Of a stretch of 8,139 nt of DNA, positions 1 to 5,230 are shown piece by piece. The notes beneath the pieces are model-generated. The model was not told where the DNA came from and ran no database searches. It saw only the letters and a list, made by a program, of their open reading frames with translations. Each line of letters starts with the position of its first letter. Position 1 is the first letter of the stretch. Made by a program: the position numbers and the translations under genes. Source of the stretch: Oscillospiraceae bacterium (GTDB taxonomy: Bacteria; Bacillota; Clostridia; Oscillospirales; Oscillospiraceae); NCBI GenBank assembly GCA_017538775.1, contig JAFYIF010000173.1:1-8139 (forward strand), given 5' to 3'.

Positions 1-80
1 AGCGGGGGGGTGGGAAATATTCTCATTTGAGCTTCGCGTTCGATCCTCAAAATGAGTCAAAAAGAACCGTCCCTTTTGAC
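1..80. other. Intergenic left edge, mostly palindromic DNA
   Basis: No gene is visible in the first 80 bases. After a G-rich start (ggggggg then tggg at 4-14), the stretch is taken up by three related arms: ctcatttgag (22-31), ctcaaaatgag (46-56) and the palindrome at 51-85. Whatever gene lies to the left cannot be identified from here. Confidence 0.6.
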
Positions 81-85
81 TCATT
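51..85. repeat. REP-like palindrome at the end of the CNNM operon
   Basis: The arms AATGAGTCAAAA (51-62) and TTTTGACTCATT (74-85) are perfect 12-bp inverted repeats around an 11-base loop, AGAACCGTCCC. The stop codon of the downstream CNNM gene (TGA on the minus strand, 83-81) lies inside the right arm, so the element abuts and closes the gene. There is no clean run of T directly after the stem on the minus strand, so it is not a textbook intrinsic terminator, although it could still end or protect the transcript. From memory, a GGGACGGTTCT core flanked by inverted arms is a recurrent dispersed element in Bacillota genomes, sometimes beside RAYT-type (Y1_Tnp) transposases. That link is recall, not something the window shows. 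Confidence 0.7.
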
Positions 86-1337
86 CTTCCTCCCCCGTCT
101 CCACCTTCTCCACCAGCACCCGGTCCACGCGCCGCCCGTCCATGGCCAGCACCGTCACGCGCAGGTCTTCCCAGTCCAGGCTTTGCCCCGCCTCCGGGAA
201 GGCGCCGAAGCGTTCGATGACCCAGCCGCCGACGGTGGCGCTTTCGGTTTCCAGGCGGGCTTCGTCCCGGTCCAGCAGGTCGGCGAAGTCGCCGATGCTC
301 ATGTCGCCGTCCAGCTCCCAGCTGCCGTCTGGGCGCTCCACCAGCTCCGGCTCCACCTCGTCGGTCTCGTCCCAGATCTCGCCCACCAGCTGTTCCAGCA
401 CGTCCTCCATGGTGATGATGCCGCAGACGCCGCCGTATTCGTCGGTGACCACGGCCAGGTGCTGGCCGCTTTTGCGCAGCAGCTCCAGCACGGCGGGGAG
501 TTTGGTGGTCTTGTAGACGAAGCAGGGCTTCAGCAGCCCCCGGCGGATGCTGGGGCGGCGCTTGTCCAGCATGGCCTTGAAGAAGCGGTTCAGCAGCAAA
601 ATGCCGATGATGTTGTCGATGCTGCCCTCATAGACGGGGATGCGGCTGTGGCTGCTGTCCCAGAGGGTCTGATAGATCTCCGGCCAGCTGTCCTCGATGT
701 CCACGGCCTCGATGTCCACCCGGGCGGTCATGACCTCGCTGGCGCTGATCTCGTCGAAGTCCAGGGCGGCCTGGATCAGCTCGCTCCGGTCCTCGTCCAG
801 CACGGCCTCGTCCTCGGCGGTCTCGATGATGCTTTGCAGCTCCTCCACCGCCGCCTCGTTCTCGTGCTCCGGCTCCCCCCGCAGGGGCATGGTCAGCAGG
901 CGGATGAGCGCCACGGTCAGGGCGGTCAGGGGCCAGAGCAGCACCCGCAGGGCGTGCAGCGGCCCGGCCACGGCGGGCAGCAGGCGGTTGGCGTTTTTCT
1001 TGGCCAGAATTTTGGGGATGGTCTCGCCGCAGACGATGACGGCGGCGGTGACCAAAACCGTGGACAGCCAGGCCCAGCGCTCCCCGAAGGAGCGGATGGC
1101 GATCACGCTGCCAAGGGAGGACAGGGCGATGTTCACAAAGTTGTTGCCGATCAGAATGGCGCTCAGCGCGTCGTCGAAGCGGTCCAGCAGCCGCAGCGCC
1201 AGGGCGGCGCTTTTTTTGCCGTCCTCGGCCAGATTGCTCAGGCGGATGCGGTTGGCGGCGGACAGGGCCATCTCCGAAGCGGAGAAAAAGGCCGACAGCG
1301 CGATGCAGGCCAGGGCGGCGGCGATCTCCAGACTCAT
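81..1337 (-). CDS. CNNM/CBS/CorC_HlyC membrane protein (hemolysin family), downstream paralog
   Basis: This is a 418-residue integral membrane protein of the CNNM (DUF21)-CBS pair-CorC_HlyC family, whose members act in Mg2+ or other divalent cation efflux and homeostasis at the cytoplasmic membrane. The CNNM domain covers about residues 1-155 and shows FFSASEMALSAANR (17-30), GNNFVNIAL (64-72) and GETIPKILAKKNA (104-116). The CBS pair is at about 203-321, with HSRIPVYEGSIDNIIG (230-245) and VVTDEYGGVCGIITMEDVLE (296-315). The C-terminal CorC_HlyC domain spans about 333-412. Length is normal for the family. The ATG at 1337 overlaps the stop of the upstream paralog (ATGA), and AGGAGG lies 10 nt upstream (1353-1348), inside that gene, so translation is probably coupled. 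The 'hemolysin' name is historical and the ion is not known here. The family assignment is secure. Confidence 0.95.
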   Translation of the reverse strand: MSLEIAAALACIALSAFFSASEMALSAANRIRLSNLAEDGKKSAALALRLLDRFDDALSAILIGNNFVNIALSSLGSVIAIRSFGERWAWLSTVLVTAAVIVCGETIPKILAKKNANRLLPAVAGPLHALRVLLWPLTALTVALIRLLTMPLRGEPEHENEAAVEELQSIIETAEDEAVLDEDRSELIQAALDFDEISASEVMTARVDIEAVDIEDSWPEIYQTLWDSSHSRIPVYEGSIDNIIGILLLNRFFKAMLDKRRPSIRRGLLKPCFVYKTTKLPAVLELLRKSGQHLAVVTDEYGGVCGIITMEDVLEQLVGEIWDETDEVEPELVERPDGSWELDGDMSIGDFADLLDRDEARLETESATVGGWVIERFGAFPEAGQSLDWEDLRVTVLAMDGRRVDRVLVEKVETGEEE

Positions 1338-2617
1338 GAGCTTTCCGCCTCCTCCCCCTGCTCCGCGGGAAGCGGCTCGATGCGCAGCTTCCGGATGCGC
1401 CGCTGGTCCAGCTCCTGCACGCTGACCCGCAACCCCTCGTAGACGAAGCTGTCCCCCACCTGGGGCAGGTGGTCGAACTGCTCATAGGTCCAGGCGCTCA
1501 GCAGCTTGTGGGCCAGCTCCGGCTCGTCCGGCTCCTCCCGGTCCATGAACTCCATGGCGTCGGCGATGTCCACGGAGGCGTCGAAGGAGTAGCTCCCGTC
1601 CCCGTTGTCCACGCAGGGCTCCACCACCACGTCCTCCTCGTCCCAGATCTCGCCCACCAGCTCCTCCAGGATGTCCTCCACCGTGACGACCCCCAGGGTG
1701 CCGCCGTAGTTGTCGGTCACCACGGCCATGTTCAGCTTCTTGCTGCTCATGACCGGCAGCAGCTCGTCGATCTTGGCGCTCTGGTGGATGAAATAGGTCT
1801 GGTCCAGCAGGCTCCGCAGCTCGACTTTCTCGCCCTGCTGGAGCCAGGCTTTGATGTATTTGCGGATCTGGAGCACGCCGATGATGTTGTCCACGGTGTC
1901 CTCATAGACCGGGATGCGGCTGTGCCGGGCGGATTTGATCAGGCGCAGGACCCGCTCCGGCGGCGCGTCCACCGGCAGGGCGTCCAGGTCCACCCGGGCG
2001 GTGAGGATGCTCTCCACCGTCACCTCGCCGAAGTTCAGCGCCCCCATGACCAGTTCCCCCTGGTCGGAGTCCAGCTCCCCCTCGTCGGTCATGGTCTCGA
2101 TGATGTCATAGAGCTCGTCCTCCGTCACCGTGACCGCGCCCTCGCCCCGGGTCAGCTTGGCCGCGGCCTTGCCGATGGCGGTGAGCAGGGCGGAAAGGGG
2201 GGTGAAAATGCGCATAAAAAAGCGCAGCGAAGCGGCCGTTCCCAGAGAGAAGCGCTCGCTGTACTTTTTGGCGATGCTCTTCGGCAGCATCTCGCCCAGC
2301 AAAAACACGGCCACGGTGGTGAGCAGGGTGCTCAGCGTCACGGCGCCGAGGCCCCAGCGCCGCGTGACCAGGACGGTGACGTAGGCCGCCGCCGTCAGGT
2401 GGACGATGTTGGTGCCGATGAGGATGGTGGTGATGGCTTTGTCGAAGTGTTCGGTGACCCAGACGGCGCTGCGCGCACGCCGGTCGCCCCGGTCCATGGC
2501 CGCACGCAGCCGGGGACGGCTCACCGAGGCAAAGGCGGTCTCGCAGACGGCAAAATAGCCGGCGGCCAGCAGCAGAAACAGGATGATTATGGCAGATAGG
2601 ATACTGTCGTCACCCAT
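1334..2617 (-). CDS. CNNM/CBS/CorC_HlyC membrane protein (hemolysin family), upstream paralog
   Basis: This is a second CNNM-CBS-CorC_HlyC protein (427 residues from this start), a likely divalent cation (Mg2+-type) transporter or efflux factor of the cytoplasmic membrane. The first hydrophobic helix follows at once (AIIILFLLLAAGYFAVCETA, 9-28). CNNM signatures are GTNIVHLTAA (68-77) and GEMLPKSIAKKYSERF (108-123). The CBS pair includes RHSRIPVYEDTVDNIIGVLQ (231-250) and VVTDNYGGTLGVVTVEDILE (299-318). The CorC_HlyC domain runs from about 335 to 415. I chose the ATG at 2617 because the protein then begins in the usual family way just before helix 1. An ATG at 2638 would add seven residues, and neither start has a good Shine-Dalgarno. 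A GTG at 2680 keeps the frame open but lies upstream of the predicted transcription start. This is the first gene of the two-gene operon. The two copies are clearly diverged paralogs, not a recent duplication. Confidence 0.93.
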   Translation of the reverse strand: MGDDSILSAIIILFLLLAAGYFAVCETAFASVSRPRLRAAMDRGDRRARSAVWVTEHFDKAITTILIGTNIVHLTAAAYVTVLVTRRWGLGAVTLSTLLTTVAVFLLGEMLPKSIAKKYSERFSLGTAASLRFFMRIFTPLSALLTAIGKAAAKLTRGEGAVTVTEDELYDIIETMTDEGELDSDQGELVMGALNFGEVTVESILTARVDLDALPVDAPPERVLRLIKSARHSRIPVYEDTVDNIIGVLQIRKYIKAWLQQGEKVELRSLLDQTYFIHQSAKIDELLPVMSSKKLNMAVVTDNYGGTLGVVTVEDILEELVGEIWDEEDVVVEPCVDNGDGSYSFDASVDIADAMEFMDREEPDEPELAHKLLSAWTYEQFDHLPQVGDSFVYEGLRVSVQELDQRRIRKLRIEPLPAEQGEEAESS

Positions 2618-2670
2618 GGCGGATCGATCACGCTCCATTGTACTTGAAAGATAAAGAAAAGTTTGGCGAC

Positions 2671-2699
2671 AGTATAACACATTGCGGGGAAATAGTCAA
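2671..2699 (-). promoter_or_regulatory. Strong SigA-type promoter of the CNNM operon
   Basis: Read on the minus strand, TTGACT (-35, 2699-2694) is followed by exactly 17 bases and then TATACT (-10, 2676-2671). Each hexamer matches the SigA/sigma-70 consensus at five of six positions. The bases before the -10 give TGT-TATACT, an extended -10. Transcription should start near 2664, leaving a leader of about 26 nt to the ATG at 2638 or 47 nt to the ATG at 2617. It sits in an AT-rich island between GC-rich genes. Confidence 0.8.
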
Positions 2700-3123
2700 A
2701 CGCCGGAGCGGTCATTTTGCGGATTTCTGTGCGGGGAAGGTTGCCGCGTTTTCAGAAAAATCAACTGATCGAGGACATCTTTCACAGTTGGCTGCCGGAG
2801 GCCTGCAACAGCTACCTGATCATCGGCGGAATGCCGGAATGCGTCGCCTCCTGGGTCGCCTGCAAGGACCCGGCGCGCATCCTGATGGTCTTTCGCAGCA
2901 TCGTCTCCCAGCTGGCCAGGCCGAATGGAAAATTCCTCTATGGCGCGGTCCGGGAGGGCAGATCCGCCGCCTCCTTCCAGGCCTGTGTGGCAAAAAAGCA
3001 GCCCAGGTACGCGCTCCGCTTCTCCAAACGCGGCTTCCGGCGGGACGGCGCGTTCACCAATCTTCCGCTGTATCTGGGTGCGCAAAACGAAGGAGCTGCT
3101 GTGAGCGGAGGCGCGTTTGCCTG

Positions 3124-3181
3124 TTTGACGTTCTTTACAGATTTCCTCCGCGTCAAAGCCTCCTTTTTCGTCAAAATGACG
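3124..3181. promoter_or_regulatory. Candidate operator: repeated CGTCAAA/TTTGACG motifs upstream of opp
   Basis: TTTGACG (3124-3130), CGTCAAA (3151-3157) and CGTCAAA (3169-3175) are one heptamer in both orientations. The last copy is part of the palindrome CGTCA-AAA-TGACG (3169-3181), which ends one base before the -35 box of the opp promoter. The two direct copies are 18 bp apart. This arrangement suits a transcription factor binding region, but no known regulator is matched and chance is not excluded. Confidence 0.35.
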
Positions 3182-3182
3182 C

Positions 3183-3211
3183 TTGCAAATGGCGCGGCAA
3201 TTTCATATTAT
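3183..3211 (+). promoter_or_regulatory. oppA: Predicted SigA-type promoter of the opp operon
   Basis: TTGCAA (-35, 3183-3188, four of six consensus positions), a 17-base spacer and TATTAT (-10, 3206-3211, five of six) lie in the AT-rich stretch ahead of oppA. The start of transcription would be near 3218, giving a leader of about 58 nt. The weak -35 together with the adjoining palindrome would fit a regulated promoter. Confidence 0.65.
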
Positions 3212-3260
3212 TAAATAAATATCTGATTGCCTGCGGCGATCGGGAAAACCACAACGAGGA

Positions 3261-3265
3261 AAGGA
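3261..3265 (+). promoter_or_regulatory. oppA: Ribosome binding site of oppA
   Basis: AAGGA lies 10 bases before the ATG at 3276, with a second purine run, GAGGA (3256-3260), just upstream. It supports this ATG, from which a perfect lipoprotein signal peptide begins. Confidence 0.6.
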
Positions 3266-3275
3266 CAAGAACACC

Positions 3276-4949
3276 ATGAAAAAGACATTGGCATTCGTGC
3301 TGGCGCTGGTCCTGGCGCTGGGGCTGGCGGCTTGCGGCGGGGAGGGCCCGGCGGCCCAGGGCGGCAAGTCCGGCGCCTATCTGGGCGTCATGCTGGGCAC
3401 CAACGTGATGAGCCTGGACACCGACCTGGCCACGGACGGCGACTCCTTTGAGCTCATCGCCGACTGCATCGACGGTCTGATGCAGATGGACGCCGACGGC
3501 GCGGCGGTGCCCGCCATCGCCGAAAGCTATGAGCTGAGCGAGGACGGCTGCACCTATACCTTCCATCTGCGGGACGCCAACTGGTCCAACGGCGACCCGG
3601 TCACCGCCGGCGACTTCGTCTTTGCCTGGCGGCGCATCTGCCAGAACGCCGGCGAGTATGCCTATATGTTCGACAGCAGCGTGGGCTGCGTGAAGAACGC
3701 GGACGCCATCATCTACGAGGGCGCCGACCCCGAGACCCTGGGCGTCTCCGCCCCGGACGACAAGACCCTGGTGGTGGAGCTGGAGGTCCCCGTGTCCTTC
3801 TTCCCCTCTCTGATGTATTTCCCCACCTTCTACCCCATCAATGAGGCCTTCTACAGCAGCCTGGAGGACGGCACCTACGGCACCAGCCCGGACACCTTCC
3901 TCTCCAACGGCGCTTTCGTGCTGGACCAGTACACGCCCGGCGCGGCCAGCTTCAGCGTGAAGAAGAACGCGGGCTACTGGGACGCCGAGCGCGTAAAGCT
4001 GGCGGGCATCAGCTATCAGGTGGTGGGCTCCTCCGACAACGCCCTCACCGCGTTTAAGAACAAGACCCTGAACGTGGTCATGATCAGCGGCAACCAGGTG
4101 GCCGCCGCCGAGAACGACGCCAGCCTGAGCCGGAATCTGAAAGTCACCGGCGCGGGCTATATGTGGTATCTCTCCTTCAGCCAGACCGAGCGTAACGCCC
4201 AGGGCGGGATGCTGGCCAACGCCAAGCTGCGCCTGGCCATCAGCAATGTGATCGACCGGGAGAGCCTGGTGGACAACTATGTGATGGACGGCTCCCTGGC
4301 CACCTACACCGCCGTGCCGCCCCAGTTCGCGGCCAGCGCCACCACCGGTGAGGACTTCTCCGGCGACCAGAACCGCTTTGCCGATTACGTCGGCTGCAAC
4401 ATCTCCGCGGCCCAGGGCTATCTGGCCGAGGCCAAGGAGGAGCTGGGCGTGGACAGCTTCACCTTCACGATGATCTACGGCAACAACGAGGGCGACGAAG
4501 TGGCGAAGGTGGCCCAGGCCATCAAGGCCCAGGTGGAGGAGAACCTGGAGGGCGTCACCATCAACCTCCAGCCCATGACCAAGGCCGAGCGTCTGGACAA
4601 GATGCAGAACGACAACTACGACATCGCCCTGACCCGCTGGGGTCCCGACTACGCCGACCCCATGACCTATCTGGGCATGTGGATCACCGACAACTCCAAC
4701 AACTACGGCTTCTGGAGCAACGCGGACTATGACCAGCTCATCGCCGACTGCACCACCGGAGCCTACATCTCCGACTACGACGCCCGCTGGGAGGCCATGT
4801 ACGCGGCGGAGGAGCTGGTGATGGCCGAGGCCGTCATCGCCCCGCTGTACACCAAGGCCAACGCCAACCTGATCTCCGACGGCGTCTCCGGCATCGAGTT
4901 CCACCCCGTGGCGCTCAACCGCGTCTACAAGAACGCCTCCATCGGATAA
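3276..4949 (+). CDS. oppA: Oligopeptide ABC transporter substrate-binding lipoprotein
   Basis: This 557-residue extracytoplasmic peptide-binding lipoprotein (SBP_bac_5 family, OppA/DppA type) captures peptides and hands them to the OppBC permease. It starts with a lipoprotein signal peptide: KK, a hydrophobic stretch, then lipobox LAAC with the lipidated Cys at residue 20 and a Gly/Ala-rich tether. The binding domain runs from about 50 to 545 and shows WSNGDPVTAGDFVFAWRR (103-120), KLRLAISNVIDRESLV (317-332) and RWGPDYADPMTYL (454-466), all typical of OppA. Length is normal. The ATG at 3276 has AAGGA 10 nt upstream (3261-3265). It is the first gene of the operon, followed by a hairpin beginning three bases after its stop codon. 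Six further cysteines (64, 92, 122, 138, 374, 492) are more than is usual for such proteins. Substrate range (di-, oligopeptide or other) cannot be read from sequence. Confidence 0.93.
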   Translation: MKKTLAFVLALVLALGLAACGGEGPAAQGGKSGAYLGVMLGTNVMSLDTDLATDGDSFELIADCIDGLMQMDADGAAVPAIAESYELSEDGCTYTFHLRDANWSNGDPVTAGDFVFAWRRICQNAGEYAYMFDSSVGCVKNADAIIYEGADPETLGVSAPDDKTLVVELEVPVSFFPSLMYFPTFYPINEAFYSSLEDGTYGTSPDTFLSNGAFVLDQYTPGAASFSVKKNAGYWDAERVKLAGISYQVVGSSDNALTAFKNKTLNVVMISGNQVAAAENDASLSRNLKVTGAGYMWYLSFSQTERNAQGGMLANAKLRLAISNVIDRESLVDNYVMDGSLATYTAVPPQFAASATTGEDFSGDQNRFADYVGCNISAAQGYLAEAKEELGVDSFTFTMIYGNNEGDEVAKVAQAIKAQVEENLEGVTINLQPMTKAERLDKMQNDNYDIALTRWGPDYADPMTYLGMWITDNSNNYGFWSNADYDQLIADCTTGAYISDYDARWEAMYAAEELVMAEAVIAPLYTKANANLISDGVSGIEFHPVALNRVYKNASIG

Positions 4950-4951
4950 AA

Positions 4952-4986
4952 TCGATTCAGAACCGCTTCGCTGGGTTCTGAATCGA
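4952..4986 (+). repeat. 13-bp perfect hairpin just after oppA
   Basis: The arms TCGATTCAGAACC (4952-4964) and GGTTCTGAATCGA (4974-4986) pair perfectly around a nine-base loop. The stem begins three bases after the oppA stop codon. It is not followed by a T tract. Its position suits a 3'-end stabiliser or partial terminator protecting the oppA message. Confidence 0.7.
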
Positions 4987-5040
4987 GAGGGCTGCGCTGC
5001 GCTCGCGCCCCCTTGCGGGGACACTCCCTCCGCGAGAAGT

Positions 5041-5071
5041 GTTTCTTGCGAGGCAAAGCCCCGCAAGAAAC
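5041..5071 (+). repeat. 14-bp hairpin with AAA loop
   Basis: GTTTCTTGCGAGGC (5041-5054) pairs with GCCCCGCAAGAAAC (5058-5071), with one A-C mismatch and a loop of only three A. This near-perfect palindrome is the most compact structure in the gap. The downstream sequence is GGATTTGG, so there is no canonical T-tail. Confidence 0.7.
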
Positions 5072-5085
5072 GGATTTGGAATCCA

Positions 5086-5107
5086 TTTCGCGCCTGCGAG
5101 CGCGAAA
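5086..5107 (+). repeat. 8-bp hairpin TTTCGCGC/GCGCGAAA
   Basis: The arms 5086-5093 and 5100-5107 are perfect inverted repeats with a six-base loop, CTGCGA. It follows the preceding hairpins almost without spacing. Confidence 0.55.
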
Positions 5108-5155
5108 CTCTGCGAGGCAGCGGGGGCTGATGAACAGATACCGACCAAGCAACTG

Positions 5156-5182
5156 CGGAGCGGTTCGTCCCGGACCGCTCCG
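5156..5182 (+). repeat. 11-bp GC-rich hairpin upstream of oppB
   Basis: CGGAGCGGTTC (5156-5166) and GGACCGCTCCG (5172-5182) pair over 11 positions, one of them a G-U wobble, with loop GTCCC. It ends about 48 bases before the oppB start. Confidence 0.55.
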
Positions 5183-5195
5183 TGATTCATATTTC

Positions 5196-5214
5196 CGTCG
5201 GGCAGGACCCGACG
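5196..5214 (+). repeat. 7-bp hairpin directly ahead of the oppB ribosome site
   Basis: CGTCGGG (5196-5202) and CCCGACG (5208-5214) enclose the loop CAGGA. The stem ends five bases before the GGGGTG ribosome site of oppB (5220-5225, five bases before the ATG), so it leaves that site open but could affect ribosome access. Confidence 0.5.
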
Positions 5215-5230
5215 CAAATGGGGTGTATCC

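Larger units (their letters stand above)
2717..3214 (+). pseudogene. Remnant of AAA+ ATPase with DUF4143 domain, three collapsed fragments
   Basis: This open frame (165 codons from a TTG) carries pieces of the C-terminal half of the AAA+/DUF4143 ATPase family, proteins of about 400 residues often found as orphan or toxin-antitoxin-like genes. Piece 1 (residues about 13-54) has YLIIGGMPECV. Piece 2 (about 55-90) has IVSQLARPNGKFLYGAVREG. Piece 3 (about 92-120) has the typical C-terminus, with ALRFSKRGFRRDG and TNLPLYL. The P-loop ATPase domain is absent. Some 30-40 residues seem lost at the first junction (about 2870-2883), and probably more than 100 at the second (about 2980-2992). Both joins keep the frame. 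Family likeness ends near 3079. The rest of the frame runs into the opp promoter and looks non-coding. No ribosome site or obvious promoter serves it. I take it as decayed; a functional short protein is unlikely. Confidence 0.72.
4950..5230 (+). other. oppA-oppB intergenic region packed with inverted repeats
   Basis: These 281 bases carry no convincing gene; short open frames here have no family likeness or ribosome site. They hold at least five strong inverted repeats (4952-4986, 5041-5071, 5086-5107, 5156-5182, 5196-5214) plus a weaker one, GGATT-TGG-AATCC (5072-5084). TGCGAGGCA occurs twice (5047-5055, 5111-5119). None of the stems is followed by a T-run, so simple termination is not indicated. 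It may be mRNA-stabilising or attenuating structure that lowers permease relative to binding protein expression, or an inserted repetitive element. Confidence 0.6.

Noticed and set aside
27..1442. Long plus-strand open frames opposite the CNNM genes (also 1469-2599)
   Set aside because: Gln/His/Gly-rich translations without recognisable domains are antisense shadows of the two CNNM coding sequences.
2618..2680. GTG start at 2680 for the upstream CNNM protein
   Set aside because: It lies between the -10 box and the -35 box of the predicted promoter, upstream of the likely transcription start, and adds residues not typical of the family.
4952..4986. Classical Rho-independent terminator after oppA
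   Set aside because: The stem is strong but is followed by GAGGGCTGCG rather than a T-run, so at most partial termination or RNA stabilisation is supported.
3171..5066. A 631-codon open frame on the minus strand opposite oppA
   Set aside because: It is a mirror of the strongly GC-biased third codon positions of oppA. The translation is low-complexity (His/Gly/Val-rich) with no family motifs, while the plus frame encodes a clear lipoprotein binding protein.
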